Shown piece by piece: positions 35,711 through 44,531 of a stretch of DNA of 64,000 bases. The notes below the pieces were generated by a model, which did no database searches, had not been told where the DNA came from, and worked only from the letters and a program-made list of their open reading frames with translations. A program made the translations under genes and the position numbers. The DNA comes from CAXBGS01 sp963975425 (GTDB taxonomy: Bacteria; Planctomycetota; Planctomycetia; Pirellulales; Pirellulaceae). The number at the start of each line of letters is the position of its first letter. Within the stretch, counting starts at the first letter, position 1. The stretch covers positions 434,001 through 498,000 of the forward strand of contig CAXBGS010000002.1 in the NCBI GenBank assembly GCA_963975425.1. Direction: 5' to 3'.

Positions 35711-37255
35711 CTAGAATTGAAAGTAGAGAAAGACGGATACTTCCGGCAGCGACAGGATGCCGATTGCCAATAGCAGTCCCGACATCATCGCCCAACGTCG
35801 ATTCGGCGCCCACGCGAATCGGTTACGCGGCGTTCGTCGCGCGTTGCTGATCTGGGTCGCGACGACAGCATCAGACAGTCCAGCAATTTCACTGGTATTG
35901 GGAAGACACCAGACGATGCCCAGTAAAACCAGTATCCACGCCGAGAACGAAACGAACATCGTCGTGCCCGCATCGGATGCGGCGATACCGAACGTTTCGA
36001 ATCCCAACCCCATATCCGCAGCCTTGCGATGTAGCGCGATCGGAATGTCGACACCATTGAAACCGAATAGTCCGTTGACCAGTCGCATCGCCGCCGCAGA
36101 ACTTTCAGCACGAAAAAACGCCCAGGCCATCGACACGCACAAAAACGTTAATCCGCTCGCTGCAAACGAATACGCAACCGTTTTCTCGATCTTACGCTCG
36201 GGATCGATTCGGTTTCGAGCCATCCCCCAAGCATGAGCGACACACAAGAACATGCCATGCAGGATTCCCCACACGACAAAGTTCCAGCCCGCCCCGTGCC
36301 ATAACCCGCCTAGCGCCATGGTGATCATCAAATTGCGCAAGGTGCGCGGCGTGCCGTGCCGACTGCCCCCCAAGGGGAAATACAAATAATCACGCAGGAA
36401 CTGTGATAGCGTAATATGCCACCGACGCCAAAACTCGCTGATATTGCGTGACTTGTAAGGCGACGCGAAATTGACTGGCAATTCGATTCCCAACATCCTG
36501 GCAGCGCCAATTGCCATGTCACAATAGCCGGAAAAGTCAAAGTACAACTGCAAACCGTATCCGATCACGGCCTGCCACGCGAAAATCAACGAAGGATCGG
36601 CTCCGGACTCCACCGCACCAAATGCGTCTTGCACATAGGGAGCGATGCGATCCGCCAGCACCGCTTTCTTGAACAAGCCGATCGCAAAGATCGAGAATCC
36701 GATTGCGATATCGTTCCACCGATTCCTTTTCGACTGCCACGCAGATGAAAATTGGGGCAACAATTCTTTGTGGTGAACGATCGGCCCCGCGATAAGCTGT
36801 GGAAAAAAGGATACGAACAAAGCGTAATGCTTTAGCGGCGCATGCGAGCCTTCACCGCGATAGGCATCGACGAGGTAGGCAATTTGCTGAAACGTAAAAA
36901 AAGATATCCCCAACGGCAGTGCAATTTGCGCAAAGTCGTGATCCGCCAACCCCAGAGTGCCCAGCAAGAATCCGGTGTATTTGAAGTAACCGAGCAAGCC
37001 TAGATTGAGTGCGATCCCGATCGCCAACAGCGACCGGCTACGATCCCTCGATATCATTTGTCCCAAGCGAAAGTTGACGACCACAGAAGACGCAAGAACG
37101 AACAGGTCGGCAGGTTTCCACCACGTATAAAAAATCGCGGATGCGAGCAGCAGCCAAGTCATACCTGCGCCGTCCCACCGTGAACGTGTTAAAGCGAGGT
37201 AGCCGCCCACGCACACCGGCAAAAACACCAGGAACTCATAGGAGTTAAATAGCAT
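35711..37255 (-). CDS. MBOAT-family O-acyltransferase (AlgI-like)
   Basis: I start at ATG 37255 (MLFNSYEFLVFLP), the usual AlgI-type N-terminus; the ORF runs 14 codons further up into Arg-rich sequence. The 514-residue multi-pass protein has PLGISFFTFQQIAYLVD, FSGYCDMAIG, FWRRWHITLSQFLRDYLYFPLGGSR and the catalytic His in GGLWHGAGW. It moves acyl (typically acetyl) groups from a cytoplasmic donor across the inner membrane for O-acylation of polysaccharide, together with the SGNH-like protein encoded next. A repeat-bearing 209-base gap lies upstream. Confidence 0.93.
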   Translation of the reverse strand: MLFNSYEFLVFLPVCVGGYLALTRSRWDGAGMTWLLLASAIFYTWWKPADLFVLASSVVVNFRLGQMISRDRSRSLLAIGIALNLGLLGYFKYTGFLLGTLGLADHDFAQIALPLGISFFTFQQIAYLVDAYRGEGSHAPLKHYALFVSFFPQLIAGPIVHHKELLPQFSSAWQSKRNRWNDIAIGFSIFAIGLFKKAVLADRIAPYVQDAFGAVESGADPSLIFAWQAVIGYGLQLYFDFSGYCDMAIGAARMLGIELPVNFASPYKSRNISEFWRRWHITLSQFLRDYLYFPLGGSRHGTPRTLRNLMITMALGGLWHGAGWNFVVWGILHGMFLCVAHAWGMARNRIDPERKIEKTVAYSFAASGLTFLCVSMAWAFFRAESSAAAMRLVNGLFGFNGVDIPIALHRKAADMGLGFETFGIAASDAGTTMFVSFSAWILVLLGIVWCLPNTSEIAGLSDAVVATQISNARRTPRNRFAWAPNRRWAMMSGLLLAIGILSLPEVSVFLYFQF

Positions 37256-37274
37256 TCTAGGCGATCGCCTCCGT

Positions 37275-37328
37275 CGCAACCAAGAACACGATCGCAACCA
37301 AGATCACAATCGCGGACACGGACACGGT
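37275..37328 (-). repeat. 18-bp tandem repeat upstream of the MBOAT gene
   Basis: Two near-identical 18-base units (CGCAACCAAGAACACGAT at 37275 and CGCAACCAAGATCACAAT at 37293) are followed by a diverged third unit (37311-37328) in phase. They lie 20-73 bases before the MBOAT start, in the 209-base gap between glycosyltransferase and MBOAT genes. Read in one minus-strand frame they encode a hydrophobic stretch, but that 68-codon frame has no other support. Confidence 0.75.
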
Positions 37329-37464
37329 GTGATCGCAGAGGTAACCACATCGTCTTGACGTGGCAACCGCTAATTCTTGCGGTGTGTATCTGCTCGAGAG
37401 TCCTACGCCGGATCGCGTCGGTAAACCGCAGCAACAACACGTTTGTTTCACAGCCGACTTCAAG

Positions 37465-38646
37465 TCAGTTCCTTTCCCCGATCGAATTTTCGAACCCGCG
37501 CGCCGTTCGCTCCCAGCGGACGGATTGACGGTTGAAAATGCCTTTGAGTAGCCCGATTAAAATCGCGGCCTGGCTTAGCCCGAAGTAGAAAATGATTGAC
37601 CCAAGTTCATGCCTGCGCAAACGATGCGAGGATGCAACCAACAAGGTGATCAACCAGAATGCGGCCTGTGCGACGAAAGCGAATCGATAGACAAATCCGT
37701 GTTCCCATAGCATCAGGCTTGTCGTGATCATCACCATCAGCAGCAGCGGTGAAATCCAGCGAAGCAACTTGTGTGAGACGAACTGCGCCAACAAGCGTGG
37801 CTGACCAATCCTCGGGGTCAGACCGCGTCGCAGAAGTTGGACTGCGCCGGCGGCGATACGGACACGACGTGCAAACTCTTGCCGCGCGGTGGGCGTTCCG
37901 CTTTCAACCGCTTTCGCACCGGCGTCATAGACGACGCGATATCCCGCACGGATCACGGACATCGACACAAAAAAGTCATCCAAAATCGTATCCGGCGGAA
38001 GCAGCGAAAACCGGTCGCGGTGAATCAAATACATACCCCCGTCGACCCCAATCACGCTGCCCAAGTGTGACTCGGCGCCTTGAATGCGACGTTCCATCCA
38101 ATAATAAGCGGACTCGCCGGCGCGTATTTCTTCTCCGCTTTGAACCAGCGTCACTTCGCCGGTAACCGCTCCCACGTCGAGGTCCCTGAAATGGGACGCG
38201 AGCACGCGTATCGCGCCGGATTCCAGCATGACGTTGGCATCAGAAAAAAACAGCAAGGGATGGCTGGCGGCCTGGACCAAGCGATTCATGGTCGCAGCTT
38301 TTCCGGACCGCTGTTGCGGCGGCAGCAACCGAACGCGATCGGAAACCAACTCCGACGCCCACTGGCGTGTTCGGTCATCGCTGCCATCGTCGCCGATAAT
38401 GATTTCCAGCTTGTCCGCCGGATAGTCGAGCGATTGAAAATTCTTGATCTTCTGGCGAATCACAGACTCTTCGTTGTGCGCGGGGACCAAGCAGCTGATC
38501 GCCGGTAACGATTCGATGGTCAATTCCGCCGCTGGCTGCCTGATCGATGTATCGACGCCGCCCAGAAACGTTGCGAACAAAGGGTACAGGCAATAAGTCA
38601 GCAGCACTGATGCGAACGCACACCAAAATAGAATTTCAAGAATCAT
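37465..38646 (-). CDS. GT2 glycosyltransferase, membrane-bound (copy A)
   Basis: Starting at ATG 38646 (MILEILFWCAF), which overlaps the previous gene's TGA as ATGA, the product has 393 residues. It has an N-terminal membrane helix, then a GT2 catalytic domain: AISCLVPAHNEESVIRQKI, EIIIGDDGSDDRTRQW (the DDG metal-binding region), and FSDANVMLE with the DxD-like site. QFARRVRIAAGAVQLL is the Q/RxxRW-like stretch, and two or more C-terminal helices follow. The architecture is that of a processive or semi-processive GT2 such as those of cellulose/hyaluronan-like assembly. It shares overall layout with the adjacent copy B, probably an ancient tandem duplication. Confidence 0.9.
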   Translation of the reverse strand: MILEILFWCAFASVLLTYCLYPLFATFLGGVDTSIRQPAAELTIESLPAISCLVPAHNEESVIRQKIKNFQSLDYPADKLEIIIGDDGSDDRTRQWASELVSDRVRLLPPQQRSGKAATMNRLVQAASHPLLFFSDANVMLESGAIRVLASHFRDLDVGAVTGEVTLVQSGEEIRAGESAYYWMERRIQGAESHLGSVIGVDGGMYLIHRDRFSLLPPDTILDDFFVSMSVIRAGYRVVYDAGAKAVESGTPTARQEFARRVRIAAGAVQLLRRGLTPRIGQPRLLAQFVSHKLLRWISPLLLMVMITTSLMLWEHGFVYRFAFVAQAAFWLITLLVASSHRLRRHELGSIIFYFGLSQAAILIGLLKGIFNRQSVRWERTARGFENSIGERN

Positions 38647-39791
38647 CGTTGAGGCTTCCACACTCCGATTGTGCGACCGAAAACCAATAACGCGATCCCA
38701 TACAAAGACGCGAGATTCACCAATACAAAATAGAACGCGATATAAACGACTCGAAATTGTCGCAGCGGCGGAACGACGTAAGCCAGTGCGATCGAATAGG
38801 CGACTAACTGGACCGCGAGCAGTATCTCGAAGGGTTGAACATCGTATAGCGTTAAGATCAGCGAACTGATCAACAACGCAATCAAGAAAATCGGCCCCAG
38901 CCACCGCAACACCTTGTGCCCCAACAACTGAAACGCGAAGACGCCGACACGAAACGGGTTCAACGACTGTGGCGCCTTTAAAACGGCTCGGAGGCTGCGA
39001 TTAACTATTCGATACTTGCGACGAAACTCCCCATGAAAACTCGGTGCGGCTTCTTCGAAACAAATCGCTTGTGGTTCGTAACGCCCGCGGAAACCAGCAA
39101 CGACAATTTTCAGTGGCAACAGAAAATCGTTGATGTCTTCGGGACGGAGTGGCTGAAAGAGTTCTTTGCGCAGTGCGTAGATTGCACCGTCAGCACCAAC
39201 AACGGAACTGACGCGACTTTCCCATTGCTTTAAAAGCAGCTCGAAATTCCAGTAGGCTTTCTCGCTTTCAGCGGAGGCGGTCTCGTCGGCGTCGTTGTAT
39301 CGCTGAGAGCCGACGGTGTATCCGATTTTCGGATCGTCGAAGTGCCGTACTAATTTTTCGATCGCGTCGGGCAAGAACATCGAGTTTGCGTCCGTGAAAA
39401 CCAGCACGTCGCCCTTTGCTTCGGGACAAAATCGTGTCAGCCCGGCGGATTTACCCAGCCGGGTTTCTTGTCGGCACAGCCGGATATTTTTCTCCGGTCG
39501 TGCCTGCACGATTTCATCGGTACCGTCATCGGAGGCATCTGAGATCACGATGATTTCGATTGGATCGCCGGCGTATTGCAGCTTGACCGCGTTATCCAGT
39601 TTTTTTTCGATAACGGCCGCCTCGTTGTACGCACTGATGATCAGACTTACCGCCGGCCTGGCGCTGCCCACCGGTTGAGTGCGACAGAATTTAGACGCAA
39701 TCAACATTGCGACAGGATAAATCACTAGTGGTATCGCAAGCAGCACCACGCTGATCCAAAACACGACAATGGCTAGATTAATCAACGCCAA
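38643..39791 (-). CDS. GT2 glycosyltransferase, membrane-bound (copy B)
   Basis: This 382-residue paralogue of the preceding entry starts with a membrane helix (about 5-28), then SLIISAYNEAAVIEKKL, IIVISDASDDGTDEIV and VFTDANSMFLPDAIEKL. EFRRKYRIVNRSLRAVL replaces the usual Q-x-x-R-W stretch, and three to four C-terminal helices follow. The missing Gln/Trp may mean single sugar addition rather than polymerisation. Coupled by ATGA to copy A. The two may act as a heterodimer or add successive residues. Confidence 0.9.
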   Translation of the reverse strand: MALINLAIVVFWISVVLLAIPLVIYPVAMLIASKFCRTQPVGSARPAVSLIISAYNEAAVIEKKLDNAVKLQYAGDPIEIIVISDASDDGTDEIVQARPEKNIRLCRQETRLGKSAGLTRFCPEAKGDVLVFTDANSMFLPDAIEKLVRHFDDPKIGYTVGSQRYNDADETASAESEKAYWNFELLLKQWESRVSSVVGADGAIYALRKELFQPLRPEDINDFLLPLKIVVAGFRGRYEPQAICFEEAAPSFHGEFRRKYRIVNRSLRAVLKAPQSLNPFRVGVFAFQLLGHKVLRWLGPIFLIALLISSLILTLYDVQPFEILLAVQLVAYSIALAYVVPPLRQFRVVYIAFYFVLVNLASLYGIALLVFGRTIGVWKPQR

Positions 39792-39833
39792 CCCCGAAAG
39801 TCTGTGGGGCGAGTCGATGGCCGAGCGAGCGAA

Positions 39834-41039
39834 CTAGGCATCGGTGGAAACCTCCAACAGCGCAAGGCAGTGTTTGGCGTTGTCGGTCCACCGGTGGGAC
39901 GTCAGAACCTTATCCTGTGCGGCACTTCCGATCCGTCGCCGCAGCGACTCGTCATTACACGCGAGCAAGATCGCGTCCAGAAATGCCTCGTCGCGAGTTG
40001 AATCAAAGAGCAGACCCGTCTTACCATGTTCGATCAAAGCTTCGATCGGTTCCAGTTTCGGTGCTACGGTTAGTTTTCCAAGTGACATATACTCTAAAAT
40101 TTTCATCGGCGATCCCCACTCGTTGGATTGTGGCATCAACCCAATATCTAAGGCATCAACCAGCCCCATGACTTCGGCGTGCGGAACGCCTCCGGTCAGT
40201 ATCACGCGATCGCTAATCTCTGGGTCATCGTGTAGTTTGCGGACAGAATCTTCCAATTCACCTGAACCGACGATCAGAAAACTTGCGTTCGGCACTTGCT
40301 TCAGAATGGTTGGTATCAACTGAATCATCCGGTCCACGCCATGCCAGCGACGCAGTGACCCGACAAATCCGATGACAATCCGACCGTCCAGTCCCAGTTC
40401 TTTCCGCTTCATGTTGCCGATGCGATGGGCCAAATAGTCTTGCACCGAATGTTCGTTGACCGCATTGGGTGTCACGGTGATACGCGTCTGTGGGTGCGGG
40501 CGTTTTTGCACGCAGCGTCGAAGTGGCTCGGACACCACGGCGACGCCGCTTGAATTGCGCAGTGCATAGTTTTCGATCCATCGTCCGATGCGCGGATACG
40601 TCAAGACGCGTCGAGGAAAGTCACCGGCATAGGTGCAGTTCACTTCCAACAACAAGGGGACGCGTCGAGCCTTTGCCGCGGCAACGCCGCCGAAGTGATA
40701 GCACGAGTAACGCTCATAAACGAATTCAGGCTGGTGTTTCCCCAGAGCTCGCCAGAGACGAACGAAAGAGACAACGTTGTATGCTAACTCGCCGCTCTGC
40801 CGTACGAGGTGCCTCAGCTTGCCGGCGAAACCGGCGGAATCTGCGGCTGAGATGCCCGTCATGCCTAGCGAGAGTCCCGGCTGGCGATCGGCCTGTTTGG
40901 GGCAACAATATTCCACCTGAAACCCCAATTCTTCCAGTGCATCACCCATTTCGCGTATATGGATCCCTTCGGCGCCATCGCCCCGAGTGCGATGGTGGTA
41001 AATGGCGCGGCGCGGTGATGTCGGTTCAGCAGCTGGCAT
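39834..41039 (-). CDS. GT4-type glycosyltransferase
   Basis: This 401-residue GT-B enzyme carries GDGAEGIHIREMGDALEELGF (acceptor-domain glycine loop), the donor half VIGFVGSLRRWHGVDRMI, FLIVGSGELEDSVRKL, IGLMPQSNEWGSPMKILEYMSLG (the E-x7-E motif region) and a closing helix. It transfers a sugar from a nucleotide donor with retention of configuration, presumably on undecaprenyl-linked glycan. It is separated from the upstream GT4 gene by 60 bases and from the downstream GT2 gene by 42 bases. Confidence 0.88.
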   Translation of the reverse strand: MPAAEPTSPRRAIYHHRTRGDGAEGIHIREMGDALEELGFQVEYCCPKQADRQPGLSLGMTGISAADSAGFAGKLRHLVRQSGELAYNVVSFVRLWRALGKHQPEFVYERYSCYHFGGVAAAKARRVPLLLEVNCTYAGDFPRRVLTYPRIGRWIENYALRNSSGVAVVSEPLRRCVQKRPHPQTRITVTPNAVNEHSVQDYLAHRIGNMKRKELGLDGRIVIGFVGSLRRWHGVDRMIQLIPTILKQVPNASFLIVGSGELEDSVRKLHDDPEISDRVILTGGVPHAEVMGLVDALDIGLMPQSNEWGSPMKILEYMSLGKLTVAPKLEPIEALIEHGKTGLLFDSTRDEAFLDAILLACNDESLRRRIGSAAQDKVLTSHRWTDNAKHCLALLEVSTDA

Positions 41040-41099
41040 GTGGCGGTCGATGTCGCAGCAAAGAGTGGTAAAGTTGACAGGTTTGCCCGATGAGGACGA

Positions 41100-42281
41100 T
41101 CAATGCGATCGGTCGATTAGCTTCGAATCAAAGTACTCGATCACGCGTTGCGCCGCGTCATCCCATGAATAGGACCCGACCGAATTGGCAATGACCGTTG
41201 GATCATGTGAATTCGATAGTGACTCAACGATCGCATTTGCCAAGCCTTCTGAGTCCCCAGGATCGACCAATAATCCGATTTCGGGACCGGTGACGACATG
41301 TGCGTTGTCGCCCACACGCGTCACGGCCACGTGGATTCCGGTGGCAACCGCTTCCAGAACCGCGTTGCAACAACCCTCACGGTGACTGGCCAAGCAGAAC
41401 ACGTCGGCTGCACGCAGCCACTGAACAACGCGATCGGGAGGCTCGGCGCCCACGAAGCACACTTCGTTGGACAGTCCTAGCGAGACAACCATCCTTTCAA
41501 GTTCGTCGGCCCATTGCGGATCGCCCCGACCGCCAACACAAACCAGTCGAGCGGGGACGCCTTTTCGGACCGCAGACATCGCCTTCAATAACACGTCGTG
41601 CCCTTTGACGCGTTTAAGCGTTCCGACGCAAACAATCAACCGTTGGCCGTCCGCGATTCCGAGTTCACGTCGCGCGCTGGTACGATCCCCAGGGAAAAAT
41701 CTTTCCGTATCGACGCCGTTGGGAATAACGGTGATTTGGGATTCATCAACTCCTGCGTTGACCGCGGTTTCTTTCAGAAAATCGCTAACAGCAATGACGC
41801 CGGTCGCGTTCTGCAGCGCCTCAACCAAGACCGGTCGCATCCTTGGGTCTCGCAACAAATCGACTTCCAAACCACGAATCGTGATAAAGATGGGAAGCTT
41901 GTGTTTCTCGGCCGCGTAATAGCAACCGACGCCTTCGGGGTAGCCAAAGTGAGCGTCGATGACAGCTGGATGCGTGACGTCAATCGTTCGCAGCCATCTG
42001 TCGACACACCGACTCATCCACCTGCCGTCCAGGTGTTTCAGTACACCTGGAAAATAGAACATCTTGCGGCTTGCAATCGGAAACGACGCTTGCAAGGCTT
42101 GGTCGTCTTGTCCGATCGGACGCAGCCAAGGAAAGAACGGCTGTGGCATCAGCGCCGTCAAACTGCAACGTCGGGCCATTTGTTCAAGCCGACGACGCAC
42201 AAATAGGCCGCGAATCGGTGACCGGACAGACGGCAAATTTGTGCAGACACTTAAGACCGATAACTGTTGCGGATCCCGCAT
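41100..42281 (-). CDS. GT4-type glycosyltransferase
   Basis: The start at ATG 42281 (MRDPQQLSVLSVCTNLPS) shares one base with the methyltransferase stop (TGATG); the longer ORF start at 42335 would overlap it. The 393-residue product has SPIRGLFVRRRLEQM, VIPNGVDTERFFPGD, LIVCVGTLKRVKGHDVLLKA, and ASHREGCCNAVLEAVATG (the E-x7-E motif). It closely follows the PelF/GumH-like GT4 pattern. It is tightly coupled to the methyltransferase gene, so the methyl group may cap or decorate the sugar it adds. Confidence 0.9.
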   Translation of the reverse strand: MRDPQQLSVLSVCTNLPSVRSPIRGLFVRRRLEQMARRCSLTALMPQPFFPWLRPIGQDDQALQASFPIASRKMFYFPGVLKHLDGRWMSRCVDRWLRTIDVTHPAVIDAHFGYPEGVGCYYAAEKHKLPIFITIRGLEVDLLRDPRMRPVLVEALQNATGVIAVSDFLKETAVNAGVDESQITVIPNGVDTERFFPGDRTSARRELGIADGQRLIVCVGTLKRVKGHDVLLKAMSAVRKGVPARLVCVGGRGDPQWADELERMVVSLGLSNEVCFVGAEPPDRVVQWLRAADVFCLASHREGCCNAVLEAVATGIHVAVTRVGDNAHVVTGPEIGLLVDPGDSEGLANAIVESLSNSHDPTVIANSVGSYSWDDAAQRVIEYFDSKLIDRSH

Positions 42282-43153
42282 CACGACTTCAGTTCTTTTC
42301 GCACGAGCAGTGTCGCAACATTCATGCATCGCCACAGGTGACGCGAGCGTGACGTTGCCATTCGCATATCGCGACCATGCAATGGGCGGCCAACCTTGAC
42401 CGCTAGGCCGAAACTAATTGGCAGCAACGGGATGCCCCACTTGGCCCAGCCCATCGTTCCCTGCAATGCGGCCACATCGAAATATCGTTCCATGGCAGGA
42501 AAGGTTTTACGATTGAAAGGCCACTCCCAGTCTGCATCCGATTGAAAAGGCCGATACGCGTAACGAATCAGTCGCGGCAGCATCGCCGTTTGCAAAGGAT
42601 CAAACGCAATCACGCGTCCTCCCGGCTTTAATCTTGAATGCAGTATTTCAAGAAACGCATCGAAGTAACGGAAGTGATGCAAAACGCCGTGCGCAAAAAT
42701 GACGTCAAATGGCTCGGGTTGAAAATCAGGGCTTAAAAAGTCGGCCGCCACCGCGTCACCCTTCGGCAAATCACGCTCGACGAACTTTTGCTTGAGGCGT
42801 TCGATGCCGACGGAGTTCAGGTCGACACCCAAGTAGGAGTCGGCCTCTTTGGCCATGTGCATTGAAACGTTGTTGCCAGCTGAGCAACCAAGTTCCATCG
42901 TTCGACAGCCGGCCAAGTCGCCCAACCATTGCATGTGCAGAGAACGGATATCTTGTTTCACGCCGATTTCGACTCGATACTGTGCGACACGGTCTCGCAA
43001 CAGCGCCCAAGAACGCGTCACCGTGTTGCCGGCTTCGGACAGCTCGCCTTCGCACTGCTCATAGTACGTTCGTTGCCGCTCGTTCAGCCTTTCCATCTCT
43101 GCGGCTTCTTCAGCGACCGCCGTGCCGGTTTTCTGCGTATCAGTTTGGTTCAT
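42281..43153 (-). CDS. SAM-dependent methyltransferase (class I)
   Basis: From the ATG at 43153 (MNQTDTQKTG), 17 bases after the ligase-like gene's stop, the product has 290 residues. Motif I is MELGCSAGNNVSMHMA, followed by YLGVDLNSVGIERLK, VAADFL, PFDVIFAHGVLHHF and LKPGGRVIAFDP, all typical of class I methyltransferases. The ORF extends upstream to 43345 but only through the ligase gene. It likely methylates a sugar hydroxyl or a uronic acid carboxyl of the repeat unit or its precursor, inferred from its place between glycosyltransferases. Confidence 0.88.
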   Translation of the reverse strand: MNQTDTQKTGTAVAEEAAEMERLNERQRTYYEQCEGELSEAGNTVTRSWALLRDRVAQYRVEIGVKQDIRSLHMQWLGDLAGCRTMELGCSAGNNVSMHMAKEADSYLGVDLNSVGIERLKQKFVERDLPKGDAVAADFLSPDFQPEPFDVIFAHGVLHHFRYFDAFLEILHSRLKPGGRVIAFDPLQTAMLPRLIRYAYRPFQSDADWEWPFNRKTFPAMERYFDVAALQGTMGWAKWGIPLLPISFGLAVKVGRPLHGRDMRMATSRSRHLWRCMNVATLLVRKELKS

Positions 43154-43169
43154 GATGTTTGTTGTGCGA

Positions 43170-44531
43170 CTAGATGGCGACGACGGGTTCTTCCGGTACG
43201 GGCTCGAAATCAGTATCCGCCTCTTCTTCCAATTCCGTTTCGATGTCCGCATCCAGCGATGCCAGACGCGCATAAGCAAGTGAACAGGCAGTGATCCAGA
43301 GATACCATTCCCCATCAAGCACGTTGGTAAACACCGTGCAAACAAGTTGCCCGATCAACATCGCTTGAATCGCTGCGCCCAAAAATGCGTCCGACTCATA
43401 TCCTAGTCTTGTATAGACACGTGTCGCGCGCCACAAAGCGATCGACGGGACAGCAATGATGAAGAAATAGATCGCGAACCCTTGAATCCCCCAGCCCGCC
43501 GCGATGTCCAAGAACCCATTGTGGACCGAACGATATTCACGATTGGGGCGGAAATGCAAAATGTATTGCAGCCCACGCTCACTTCGGAAAGCCGCCTCGC
43601 CGCCCGACCCCAGCGGGTAGTCCGAAATCATTTGCAGCGCAGACGTCCAGTACAGGATACGTTCAGACGCAGCGCCATCACGTTCGGAAGATTCAACAAA
43701 GATCGAAACAAACCTTTCCAGAATGGCTTCATTATTCGCGAGCAACAGAACGGCGATCGCACCGCCAGCGAGCACTTTCGCGGCGCGAATTCGAACCCGC
43801 CCCTTCGAGACGTACAACAGCCAAATCCCGGTGGCGATGATGCCCAAATATGCGCCGCGGCTATTGCAACGAAAGATCGTATCAAGGATTAGCGGTGCGG
43901 AAAGAAACGCGAGCACGCGGTGCCACGTTTTGGGGCCGCAAACAATAAAATAGCCAACCAATGGCAGAGCCATCGACATCACCGCCGCTACGGCATTTGA
44001 ACCTTGTGCCGCGGGAAAGTTAATTCCTTCCAAGCGTCCGCCCATGAACGTACCGGCATCGTTGACGACAACCTCGTATCCGACATAGCCACAGCCGATC
44101 ACGATAGCCGTCAGGAAAATCTGTAAGTCTTCGATCGTTTGAATCGAAAAGTAGATCAAGATCGACAAGAGCGCGGACTTCCAGAGCATGTCCCAGGATT
44201 CCCAGCTCCGAACAGGATTCGCAGCGAACAATTGATGTACGACAAACGCATTGACGGCATAAAACACGAGCAATGTTGCGTACTTCTTGCCCGACTTCGT
44301 CAATGCCGGCGCCTTGGACCACTGCGTCAAAAGCACGATCAAAAAGAGCGCAGCACCCAACAGACTCCAGCGGATCGTGATGGAACTGATCACCCCGGTT
44401 CCCCACCACCAAAACATCGGATTTGCCAGCACGGTCATCAGGTAGGCGCAACAGGCATAGACCGGTCGTCTCAGTGAGGCGACCATCAACCCAAAAAATA
44501 GCAACAACCAAGCAAGGCCGGTGAGACTCAT
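43170..44531 (-). CDS. O-antigen ligase/polymerase-like membrane protein (exosortase-associated type)
   Basis: This 453-residue protein has about ten to eleven membrane helices and a large periplasmic loop, with NSRGAYLGIIATG, GSGGEAAFRSERG and SVHNGFLDIAAGWGI, the pattern of Wzy/WaaL proteins and of the putative O-glycosylation ligase found with exosortase A. A short acidic cytoplasmic tail (ETELEEEADTDFEP) ends it. It should polymerise the repeat unit or ligate glycan to an acceptor on the periplasmic side. It may be the step that connects the glycan to PEP-CTERM proteins, though that is unproven. It is coupled by ATGA (44528-44531) to the preceding glycosyltransferase. Confidence 0.85.
   Translation of the reverse strand: MSLTGLAWLLLFFGLMVASLRRPVYACCAYLMTVLANPMFWWWGTGVISSITIRWSLLGAALFLIVLLTQWSKAPALTKSGKKYATLLVFYAVNAFVVHQLFAANPVRSWESWDMLWKSALLSILIYFSIQTIEDLQIFLTAIVIGCGYVGYEVVVNDAGTFMGGRLEGINFPAAQGSNAVAAVMSMALPLVGYFIVCGPKTWHRVLAFLSAPLILDTIFRCNSRGAYLGIIATGIWLLYVSKGRVRIRAAKVLAGGAIAVLLLANNEAILERFVSIFVESSERDGAASERILYWTSALQMISDYPLGSGGEAAFRSERGLQYILHFRPNREYRSVHNGFLDIAAGWGIQGFAIYFFIIAVPSIALWRATRVYTRLGYESDAFLGAAIQAMLIGQLVCTVFTNVLDGEWYLWITACSLAYARLASLDADIETELEEEADTDFEPVPEEPVVAI

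Noticed and set aside
37257..37463. 68-codon minus-strand frame ending next to the MBOAT start, with a hydrophobic segment
   Set aside because: The hydrophobic part comes from the 18-bp repeat; the rest (TCCCCGLPTRSG) looks random and there is no ribosome binding site.
42281..42335. Longer start (42335) of the GT4 gene at 41100
   Set aside because: The TGATG junction at 42281 gives a coupled start and a typical N-terminus; the extension lies in the methyltransferase coding region.
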